Shown: positions 6,489 to 12,865 of the stretch, piece by piece | Numbering within the stretch: position 1 is the first letter of the stretch | Layout: every line of letters starts with the position of its first letter | Assembly: GCA_007123395.1 (NCBI GenBank) | Contig: SKLD01000033.1 | Span: 1-14,377, forward strand | DNA length: 14,377 nucleotides | Direction of reading: 5' to 3' | Origin: Opitutales bacterium | GTDB taxonomy: Bacteria > Verrucomicrobiota > Verrucomicrobiia > Opitutales > Oceanipulchritudinaceae | Program-made: the position numbers and the translations under genes | The notes under the pieces: generated by a model | Seen by the model: the letters and a program-made list of their open reading frames with translations, nothing else | What the model was told of the DNA's origin: nothing | Databases searched by the model: none

Positions 6489-6504
6489 TGGCACGACGGG
6501 TGCT
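6489..6504 (+). promoter_or_regulatory. Sigma-54 (RpoN) -24/-12 promoter of the ammonium module
   Basis: TGGCACGACGGGTGCT matches the sigma-54 consensus TGGCACG-N4-TTGCW at all specified positions but one (G for the first T of TTGC). The essential GG (6490-6491) and GC (6502-6503) are present with ten bases between them. Transcription would start near 6515, about 60 bases before the ATG of the ammonium transporter. Control of amt-glnK by RpoN and NtrC is well known in other bacteria. No clear NtrC dyad was recognised upstream. Confidence 0.75.
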
Positions 6505-6573
6505 TGTTTTGGTGTTCCGGAATCTCGACAGGTTCCGTTCACCGATAGGCTAACCCAATAAGAAAAAACCATT

Positions 6574-8016
6574 ATGATCGGAATACTGAAGAAAACGCGC
6601 CTCTTTTGGCTCCTCCTTGCCGGGGTAGCCGGTCTGGGGCTTTTAAGTTCTCCCGCGATGGCGTTGCAGAGCGTCCCCACGGCGGAAGAAGTGGCGGCAT
6701 TGCTTGAAGCCGGGGAAATCAGCGAGGACGACGCCGGTTTCTATGAAGAATACGTCGAGATGGTCGAAGGCCACGGCTTCCATGCCTATGCCTTCGACTT
6801 TTTCGTCACGTCGATGCTGTGGACGGTGATCGCCGCCGCTATGGTCTTCATCATGCACCTCGGCTTCGCGATGCTGGAGACGGGTCTGACGCAGCAGAAG
6901 AACGCGGTGAACGTCATGTTCAAGAACGTGTTCATCATCACGACGGGCATTGTGACCTATGCGCTGATCGGCTTTAACACGCACTATCCGGGCGACTGGA
7001 TCATACCGAACGTTCTCGGCTTCGGCGGCTGGATCGGCGACTTGAATGAGGACGCGACCTTCGGTTACGGGGGCGTGGAACTCGCCATGACGGCTTTTGG
7101 CGATTTTATATTCCAAGCGATGTTCGCGGCCACGGGTGCGACAATTGTCTCGGGTGCGGTGGCTGAGCGCGTGAAGCTGCCAAGTTTCATGATCTTTGTC
7201 GCCGTCTTCGTGGCGATTGCCTATCCGGTTATCGGTTCCTGGCACTGGGGCGAAGGCTGGCTCTACGCAATTGACTTTTATGACTTCGCCGGATCGAGCG
7301 TGGTGCATGCCTTCGGCGGCTTCGGCGCGCTTGCCTGTGTCATGATTCTCGGGCCACGTGCGGGCAAATATCTCGCCGGCGGCAAGATTCGCCCGATTCC
7401 CGCGCACAGTTTCCCGCTCGCCACCATCGGGGTTTTTCTCCTCTGGTTCGGCTGGTTTGGCTTCAACGGCGGTTCTGTTCTCTCGGCTGAGCCTGCCGCC
7501 CTCGGTCTCGTCTTCACGACGACGGCACTTGCTGCCAGTGCGGGTGCGCTTGTCTCGATCCTCGTCTCCTGGACGGTGATCAAGAAGCCTGACCTTTCGA
7601 TGGCCCTGAACGGCGTGCTCGCCGGTCTCGTCGGTATTACCGCCGGAGCGGACGCAGTGGGTCCCGGCGCTGCCATCATCATGGGCGGCGTCGCCGGTGC
7701 CATCGTCGTGTTTTCGATCCTCTTCTTCGATAAGATCAAGATTGACGATCCGGTCGGTGCTATTTCCGTCCACGGTGTGTGCGGTATCTGGGGCACGGTA
7801 GCCGTCGGCATCTTCAACAGCGAAGTGAGCTTCGGTGTCCAGCTGATTGGCTCGCTCGCCGTGAGCGCGGCCGCTTTTGTGTCGGCTTTTGTCATCTTCA
7901 GCATCGTGAAAGTCGTGATGGGCGTCCGTGTGAGCGAAGACGAGGAAGCCGAAGGGCTTGACCTCGGCGAGCATGGGCAGGAAGCCTATGCGGACTTCCA
8001 AATGAAGACCCGCTGA
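6574..8016 (+). CDS. amt: Ammonium transporter (Amt family)
   Basis: Inner-membrane channel for ammonium. The 480-residue protein starts with a signal peptide (residues 1-30) and then about 40 acidic residues before the first membrane helix; it is longer than E. coli AmtB (428). Eleven transmembrane helices follow in the usual order. The family signature DFAGSSVVHAFGGFGAL is present with pore histidine H245, and the second pore histidine H400 lies in SVHGVCGIWGTVAVG. WFGWFGFNGGS and the first-helix FAMLETGLTQQKNAVNVMFKN are also conserved. The cytoplasmic tail (VSEDEEAEGLDLGEHGQEAY) is the segment that contacts PII proteins in AmtB-GlnK complexes. The PII gene follows 50 bp downstream, and a sigma-54 promoter lies upstream. 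No Shine-Dalgarno sequence precedes the ATG. Identification is secure. Confidence 0.97.
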   Translation: MIGILKKTRLFWLLLAGVAGLGLLSSPAMALQSVPTAEEVAALLEAGEISEDDAGFYEEYVEMVEGHGFHAYAFDFFVTSMLWTVIAAAMVFIMHLGFAMLETGLTQQKNAVNVMFKNVFIITTGIVTYALIGFNTHYPGDWIIPNVLGFGGWIGDLNEDATFGYGGVELAMTAFGDFIFQAMFAATGATIVSGAVAERVKLPSFMIFVAVFVAIAYPVIGSWHWGEGWLYAIDFYDFAGSSVVHAFGGFGALACVMILGPRAGKYLAGGKIRPIPAHSFPLATIGVFLLWFGWFGFNGGSVLSAEPAALGLVFTTTALAASAGALVSILVSWTVIKKPDLSMALNGVLAGLVGITAGADAVGPGAAIIMGGVAGAIVVFSILFFDKIKIDDPVGAISVHGVCGIWGTVAVGIFNSEVSFGVQLIGSLAVSAAAFVSAFVIFSIVKVVMGVRVSEDEEAEGLDLGEHGQEAYADFQMKTR

Positions 8017-8066
8017 AATCAGGACTTGAACTCAACATGCAACGCTAATTAGAAAGCTGAGAACCT

Positions 8067-8405
8067 ATGAAATTGGTCAAAGCCATTATTAAACCCTTCA
8101 AACTCGAAGAAGTGAAGGAAGCCCTCTCCGAAATCGGAGTCGAAGGAATGACAGTGTCTGAAGTCAAGGGCTTCGGGCGCCAAAAGGGACACACGGAAAT
8201 CTACCGGGGTTCGGAATATACGGTGGACTTCCTGCCAAAGGTGATGCTCGACATCGCCGTCTCGGACGATCTCGTCGCCAAGACTGTCGATGCGATCAAA
8301 TCCGCTGCCAAGACGGGGAAGATCGGAGACGGTAAGATCTTCGTTCTGCCGATTGAGGAAGCGGTGCGGATCCGTACCGACGAGACGGGCGACGGCGCTA
8401 TTTGA
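8067..8405 (+). CDS. glnK: Nitrogen regulatory protein PII (GlnK/GlnB type)
   Basis: A 112-residue PII signal protein that senses 2-oxoglutarate, ATP and ADP and blocks Amt when nitrogen is ample. The start MKLVKAIIKPFKLEEVKEAL is typical. The T-loop YRGSEYTVDFLPK carries Y51, the residue uridylylated by GlnD in proteobacteria, so modification is possible if a GlnD exists. The B-loop region TGKIGDGKIFVLPIEEAVRIRT is complete with the GDGKIFV nucleotide-binding motif. Location directly after amt points to the GlnK role rather than a general GlnB; the symbol rests on that linkage. The gene is followed by two tandem terminators, so it ends the operon. No Shine-Dalgarno sequence is visible before the ATG. 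Confidence 0.95.
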   Translation: MKLVKAIIKPFKLEEVKEALSEIGVEGMTVSEVKGFGRQKGHTEIYRGSEYTVDFLPKVMLDIAVSDDLVAKTVDAIKSAAKTGKIGDGKIFVLPIEEAVRIRTDETGDGAI

Positions 8406-8414
8406 GGCACTCCC

Positions 8415-8434
8415 CGGGTAATTCACCCGTTTTT
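8415..8434 (+). terminator. First terminator after the PII gene
   Basis: CGGGT (8415-8419) pairs with ACCCG (8425-8429) around AATTC, followed by five T (8430-8434). It is a short stem beginning 10 bases after the stop codon. Confidence 0.65.
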
Positions 8435-8435
8435 C

Positions 8436-8479
8436 GCGCCCCTTCCCCGGACGTCCGGGGGAGGGGCGCTTTGTTTTTT
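8436..8479 (+). terminator. Strong Rho-independent terminator of the amt-PII operon
   Basis: Positions 8436-8469 form an almost perfect 34-base palindrome: a 15-pair stem with a single T-G wobble (8444/8461) and an ACGT loop. It is followed by a T-rich tract (8470-8479, nine T with one G). It acts as a second, stronger stop right after the smaller hairpin. The gap from here to 8596 shows nothing I can support. Confidence 0.92.
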
Positions 8480-8595
8480 GGGGTCCGGCGGGTCCACGGC
8501 AGCGGAATCACAACGGAAACTCCGGCGGACCGCAGGAAAGGCAGGGGGTGTGGACGAATTTGCGCAGGGGGCGCGCATCCACGGCCCGTGCATAC

Positions 8596-10101
8596 TCACC
8601 CGAAGCGGATGCCTTGGGCGAGGTCCGGCGGTTGGTGGCCGTAGTAGGTGGTCGAGGTTTGTCGGCGCATGTATTGCTTCCAGCTATCGGAGCCGGATTC
8701 GCGCCCGCCGCCGGTCTCCTTTTCACCGCCGAAGGCACCGCCGATTTCCGCGCCGCTGGTACCGATGTTGACGTTGGCGATGCCGCAGACGGCGTTTTGG
8801 CGAAAGACTTCGGCCTCGCGCAGGTCCGTGGTGAAAATCGCACCGGAGAGGCCCTGGGGCACGTCGTTGTGCAAGCCGACGGCTTCGTCAAGACTTTGGC
8901 AGGGCATGGCGTAGAGGATGGGAGCGAAGGTCTCGGAGCGGAGGAGAGGTATCGGCTCGCGGACGCGGACGAGGGCGGGTTCAACGTAGTAGGCGTCGGG
9001 AAACCGGTCGGACAAGACACGTCCGCCGCCTTGGACTGTGGCACCCGCCGCACGGGCGGTTTCCAGCGCGGATTGCATGGCGTCGTAAGCCCGGCGGTCG
9101 ATCAGCGGGCCGATAAGGGTGCCTTTGGCGAGGGGATCGCCGATTCGTTCGCGGAGAGAGGCGAAGATGGTTTCAAGACGGGCCGTAAGATCGTCATACA
9201 CGGAATTGTGCGCAATGAGGCGGCGGGTGGTGGTGCAACGCTGCCCGGCGGTGCCGACTGCGCCGAAGACGATGGAGGGCAGGGCAACGGCGGCGTCGTA
9301 AGACGGCATGACGACGACGGCGTTGTTGCCGCCGAGTTCAAGGAGGCAGCGGCCCATGCGCTCGGCGACGTCGCGGCCCACGGCCTTTCCCATGGGTACG
9401 CTGCCCGTGGCGCTGACGAGCGCGGCGCGAGGGTCGCGCACTAAAGCTTGCCCGGTTTCGCGACTTCCGATGACGACTTGCGATAGATTGGACGGTATGT
9501 CGGCGATGCCGGATTCAGCTACCGTTTTCTTAAATAGGGCTTGGCAGGCAAGGGCGGTCAGCGGCGTCTTCTCGGAGGGTTTCCAGACAACGGTATTGCC
9601 ACAGACGAGGGCGATGGTGAAGTTCCATGACCAGACGGCGACGGGGAAGTTGAAGGCACTGATGACGCCGACGACGCCGAGCGGGTACCAGTTTTCGTGC
9701 ATGACATGGGCGGCTCGTTCGGAGGGCAGGGTGAGTCCGCCGAGAGTACGCGAGAGGCCGACGGCAAAGTCGCACACGTCGATCATTTCCTGCACTTCGC
9801 CAACAGCTTCTTCGCGGATTTTGCCGCACTCGATGGTGACAAGTTCGCCAAGGGCTTCTTTGTGTGCGCGGAGCGTTTCGCCGAAGCGGCGGATGAGTTC
9901 GCCGCGCCTCGGGGCGGGTATAGAGCGCCATGTTCCGAAGGCTTCGGACGCACGCGCGAGCGCCGCCTCGACATCTTCGGGGCCGGCTTGCGCCACGCGG
10001 GCGATTTCACTGCCGTCGAGCGGAGAGCGGACGGGCAGGTCGCCGCTGCGGAAATTGCCCGGATCGAGGTGGAGTTTGGCGAGGAGTGGATCGATGTTCA
10101 T
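8596..10101 (-). CDS. Alpha-aminoadipate semialdehyde / piperideine-6-carboxylate dehydrogenase (ALDH7 family)
   Basis: NAD(P)-dependent oxidation of 2-aminoadipate 6-semialdehyde to 2-aminoadipate, a central step of lysine breakdown in the cytoplasm. The 501-residue length fits the ALDH7/AmaB group. Aldehyde-dehydrogenase motifs are complete: ISAFNFPVAVWSWN with oxyanion-hole N151, VWKPSEKTP with K174, SATGSVPMGK, LLELGGNN with general base E255, and GTAGQRCTTTRR with nucleophile C289. The C-terminal stretch TSGAEIGGAFGGEKETGGGRESGSDSWKQYMRR (given here only as the ends TSGAEIGG and SWKQYMRR, about residues 440-470) is characteristic of ALDH7. The ATG overlaps the stop of the upstream dehydrogenase gene by 4 bp (ATGA), indicating translational coupling. 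No Shine-Dalgarno sequence and no obvious terminator after it were seen. A broader aldehyde substrate range is possible, as in ALDH7A1. Confidence 0.9.
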   Translation of the reverse strand: MNIDPLLAKLHLDPGNFRSGDLPVRSPLDGSEIARVAQAGPEDVEAALARASEAFGTWRSIPAPRRGELIRRFGETLRAHKEALGELVTIECGKIREEAVGEVQEMIDVCDFAVGLSRTLGGLTLPSERAAHVMHENWYPLGVVGVISAFNFPVAVWSWNFTIALVCGNTVVWKPSEKTPLTALACQALFKKTVAESGIADIPSNLSQVVIGSRETGQALVRDPRAALVSATGSVPMGKAVGRDVAERMGRCLLELGGNNAVVVMPSYDAAVALPSIVFGAVGTAGQRCTTTRRLIAHNSVYDDLTARLETIFASLRERIGDPLAKGTLIGPLIDRRAYDAMQSALETARAAGATVQGGGRVLSDRFPDAYYVEPALVRVREPIPLLRSETFAPILYAMPCQSLDEAVGLHNDVPQGLSGAIFTTDLREAEVFRQNAVCGIANVNIGTSGAEIGGAFGGEKETGGGRESGSDSWKQYMRRQTSTTYYGHQPPDLAQGIRFG

Positions 10102-11198
10102 GGGGAGGGATGCGGGTTGTTGCTGTTTGGTTGGAAATGGCAGCCGTTACGGGTTTCAAGAAAATCGGCTAGCGGTATCTCCTCCTGTTTGAGGAAGCCC
10201 GTCTTGCGCGGGAGACGACCGGCAAAGAGCATTTCGATGACAGCGCAGGCGGCGCAAGCCGTGGTCCAGGAAATGGCGCGCCATGTGTCTCCCGCAATCC
10301 GGCGCGGCAGGTAGGCATGGACAAACTCGTCGAGAACATGTTCGCGGCGGCCCGAGACGGTCTTCCATCCGTCCACCGCGGCGTAGACATAGACGACGTC
10401 CTTGCTTACGGGCGGTAAGGCGTTGACGAGTATTTCGCCGGCAAGCTGGCGATTGTTCTTCATGAGGATCTCGTGAAAGTAGAACCGCATGAGGTCGAGA
10501 TGGCCGGGGTAGCGGATCGTCTTGTAGTTGAGTTCCGATACTTTGCCGTCAAAGGTTTCGCACATTGTGCCGAGACCGCCGGAGGTCGTAAAGGCTTCGA
10601 GTTTGTGCCCCTCGATAACCAGCGTTTCGCGGTTCTGCATGGCAGGGACGATCTTTCGCTCGCCGCTGTGGATGACCTCGCAGTCGTTCAGATATTGGTT
10701 GACGACGCCCTCCGGCGACCAGTTGAAGGCGTATCCGAGCATGCCTCGCGGTGATTGCGGCAACGCTCCGACGCGGAGCCGGATGGAACGGATTTCATCG
10801 AAGGCTTTGGCGAGGCTCGCCCCGACGATGGAGATGAAGCCGGGTGCTAGCCCGCACTGGGGTGCGAGCACGCAACCGGCGGAGGCGGAAAGCTGTTTGA
10901 TGTGTCGGGCGGTGGCGACGTCCTCTGTGAGGTCGAAGTAATGGACTCCCGAGGCGACTGCGGCCTCCACGACCGTCCCGTTGAGATCATAAGGCAGGCA
11001 GGATACAACAGCGTCGTAAGCGGCTATCTGTTTGGCGAGCGCACTGGCGTCGCGGACATCGCAGCGGCTGACGGGAAAGGGGAAATCGTCGCGCTCCTCA
11101 CTGTCGATGGCGCCGACTTCGTAGCCGGTTTCTTTGAGCAGACGGCCCGCAAGGGAGCCGACTTTGCCGAGGCCGAGAACGAGAACTTTATGAGTCAT
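10098..11198 (-). CDS. Saccharopine dehydrogenase family; probable lysine 6-dehydrogenase
   Basis: A 366-residue NAD(P)-binding protein. The N-terminus has a Rossmann fold (VLVLGLGKVG, glycines 9, 11 and 14). The rest follows the saccharopine dehydrogenase C-terminal fold: CLPYDLNGTVVEAAVASGVHYFDL, QCGLAPGFISI, LEAFTTSGGLGTM and LNYKTIRYPGHLDLM. The last two blocks closely resemble Geobacillus lysine 6-dehydrogenase as I recall it. If it is that enzyme, it oxidatively deaminates L-lysine to aminoadipate semialdehyde; if it is a saccharopine dehydrogenase, it gives the same product from saccharopine and needs a separate lysine-ketoglutarate reductase, which is not in the window. The product feeds the enzyme of the next gene, whose ATG overlaps this stop codon. 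The start is the ATG at 11198, without a Shine-Dalgarno sequence. The 111-bp gap upstream holds two operator-like dyads. Confidence 0.75.
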   Translation of the reverse strand: MTHKVLVLGLGKVGSLAGRLLKETGYEVGAIDSEERDDFPFPVSRCDVRDASALAKQIAAYDAVVSCLPYDLNGTVVEAAVASGVHYFDLTEDVATARHIKQLSASAGCVLAPQCGLAPGFISIVGASLAKAFDEIRSIRLRVGALPQSPRGMLGYAFNWSPEGVVNQYLNDCEVIHSGERKIVPAMQNRETLVIEGHKLEAFTTSGGLGTMCETFDGKVSELNYKTIRYPGHLDLMRFYFHEILMKNNRQLAGEILVNALPPVSKDVVYVYAAVDGWKTVSGRREHVLDEFVHAYLPRRIAGDTWRAISWTTACAACAVIEMLFAGRLPRKTGFLKQEEIPLADFLETRNGCHFQPNSNNPHPSP

Positions 11199-11225
11199 GG
11201 GTTGATGGATACGGGGTGTAGTTCG

Positions 11226-11286
11226 CTCGCTGAAGTTTCACGCTACCTTGGTGGAGGCGCGGGATGTAGGCTGAAGCTTCAGCGAG
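11226..11286. promoter_or_regulatory. Paired dyads in the hglS-dehydrogenase gap, possible operator
   Basis: CTGAAGTTTCA (11230-11240) and the perfect 12-bp palindrome CTGAAGCTTCAG (11271-11282) are near-identical sites whose starts are 41 bp apart, close to four DNA turns. The flanks extend them to a 10-bp inverted repeat (CTCGCTGAAG at 11226-11235 with CTTCAGCGAG at 11277-11286). They lie upstream of the minus-strand dehydrogenase-ALDH7 pair, with no T run to make a terminator. Binding by a dimeric repressor or activator of lysine genes is an inference; an RNA hairpin is the alternative. Confidence 0.5.
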
Positions 11287-11309
11287 GCAAGCGTCTGTCA
11301 GGTCGTCTG

Positions 11310-12668
11310 TCATGGAAATACGGTGTGGTCGTCGCCTTCGATGATCTCGCGAAAAGAGGCGGTTTCCTCGGCGGCGTAGAGTTCGTAGGCTTCGGTGATG
11401 TTGGTTTCGAGGTAGCTTTCGAGCCGCTCCTTTGTGTAGGTCACGGTTTCCGTAGATTCACGGCGGGTGCCGTATTGGCCAAGGTTGGAGGCAAAGATGC
11501 CTGCCGCGCTAACGGGAAGGAAGTCTTCGTAGCGTATCGGATGGATTACGACAGTGCCGGCGGTGAGAGCGCCCGCAAGAGAGTCGGCGGGGATGCGCGT
11601 TTTCGCAGCTTGACTAGAAGTAGAATAGCGGAAGTAGGCGAGACCCTCGCGGCGGAGGGCATCAAAGGAGTCGGGGATCCGCGCGAAAGCGCCTTCGAGG
11701 TCGCCGGTGGCTTCGGCTTCCGCAAGGGCTTTGTCGTAAAGGCGGCGTCCGCCCGGTGTCATGGCGGCACCGCGTTGCTCGATCTCCCCGAACCGCGCGC
11801 GGTGGGTCGCTCTGATGCGGCTGCCGTTGTTTTCCGCGAAGACGACGGCTTCATCGAGGGCGTTGTAGGCGGTCTGGCGAAGGAGTATCGGCGCGGCGCG
11901 GCGGGGCGGACCCTCGATGGAGTCTTTCATGCCGCGGTGGGGCAGGTGCGCGTAGGGGCCTTGGAGCCGCCGGGTCATCTCGGTGTAGAGTTCGTCGATG
12001 TCGAGGGAGTTGGGGGTGAGATGATTGAGATGCGGATTGGGAAAACAGGCGATGTCGGCCGCAATGTTGAAGCGGGCGTCGACGAGCGCGCGGTAGAGGC
12101 CGTGGTAGCGAGCTGTGCCGCGCCAAGCAAAGAGCGCGGTGGCCTCGGCGACAAAGGCATCGGCATTCCCGCCCGTCAGGCCGTTCTCGTTTTCAGAGAT
12201 CTCAATGAGTTGCAGGAGAGCTGGACTGAAGATGCGGCGCTCCCGCAGGGCGTCGTCCACCCGCCGCCGCATCGCCGGGGCGAAGGCGTCTGTCATGAGA
12301 AGGGAGCAAAAGACGCGGTGGTCGGCGTCGCGCAGGGGGCGGAAGGCAGTGGAGATGACGGGTTGGCTCTTCGCGCCCGCGTCGGCAAGGTTGTAGAAGT
12401 TGACCGGCATCATGTCGAGGCAGGCGAAAAAGCGCGCCATATCGCGAATTTCCTCCGGTTTGCCGAGGCGAATGGCACCGTGCCGTTCGGCGCTGATTTC
12501 GTCGACGCTCCGTCCCGGAGGGAGTCGCGCGGGGTCGCGTGCCGCAATCCGGCCATTTACATCGCGCACGGTTTCCAGCAGCTTGTCGTAGAGGGGCACC
12601 TCCCGCGCATAGAGGGCGGAAAGAGCGGCGAAGAGGCGTTTGCGCAGAGCGGTTTTTGGGTGGGGCAT
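11310..12668 (-). CDS. hglS: 2-oxoadipate dioxygenase/decarboxylase (HglS, DUF1338 / YdcJ family)
   Basis: Non-haem iron enzyme that converts 2-oxoadipate, O2-dependently, to D-2-hydroxyglutarate and CO2 late in lysine breakdown. The 452-residue length is close to that of Pseudomonas HglS. The metal and substrate residues line up by motif: H63 and R67 in ERHGAIRLG (known His70 and Arg74, the same spacing), H216 in HLNHLTPNSLDID (known His226) and E295 in RFGEIEQRG (known Glu294). The frame remains open 79 codons upstream of the ATG at 12668, but that part is unlike the family and overlaps the divergent fucosidase gene. The dehydrogenase and ALDH7 genes of the same pathway follow on the same strand after 111 bp. 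No Shine-Dalgarno sequence is seen. Other 2-oxo acids as substrates cannot be excluded from sequence. Confidence 0.88.
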   Translation of the reverse strand: MPHPKTALRKRLFAALSALYAREVPLYDKLLETVRDVNGRIAARDPARLPPGRSVDEISAERHGAIRLGKPEEIRDMARFFACLDMMPVNFYNLADAGAKSQPVISTAFRPLRDADHRVFCSLLMTDAFAPAMRRRVDDALRERRIFSPALLQLIEISENENGLTGGNADAFVAEATALFAWRGTARYHGLYRALVDARFNIAADIACFPNPHLNHLTPNSLDIDELYTEMTRRLQGPYAHLPHRGMKDSIEGPPRRAAPILLRQTAYNALDEAVVFAENNGSRIRATHRARFGEIEQRGAAMTPGGRRLYDKALAEAEATGDLEGAFARIPDSFDALRREGLAYFRYSTSSQAAKTRIPADSLAGALTAGTVVIHPIRYEDFLPVSAAGIFASNLGQYGTRRESTETVTYTKERLESYLETNITEAYELYAAEETASFREIIEGDDHTVFP

Positions 12669-12865
12669 GGCAGACGATTGTTGCGGTTCTAAATGTTTGT
12701 CTAGGAAGCAGCGTCTAATTTTACCATAGCTTACGGGCCGGAGATATCCAGCGGATTCTGCGGCAGGTGGACGGAGATTTCGGTCGAAGACATGGAAAAG
12801 TGTTGCGGATTCGGCTCCCGACGGGCGACCGTTGCGTTTTCCCCGAGAACAAATCCTGCAGATCC

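Noticed and set aside
6643..8001. Minus-strand open frame of about 452 codons opposite amt
   Set aside because: It is His/Arg/Asp-rich with no family motif and lies wholly antisense to the well-defined ammonium transporter.
8481..8531. Imperfect inverted repeat GGTCCGGCGG / CCGGCGGACC downstream of the ALDH7 stop
   Set aside because: It has one mismatch and a 32-base loop, and on the minus strand it is followed by CC and then A rather than T, so it cannot be a terminator of the lysine genes.
8548..9444. Plus-strand open frame of about 298 codons opposite the ALDH7 gene
   Set aside because: It is Gly/Ala-rich without motifs, and the minus strand has all ALDH catalytic residues.
10902..12692. 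Long plus-strand open frame of about 596 codons opposite hglS and the lysine dehydrogenase
   Set aside because: Its peptide is low-complexity Gly/Ala/Val/Glu-rich and matches no family, whereas the minus-strand frames carry complete enzyme motifs. It is a shadow frame of GC-rich genes.
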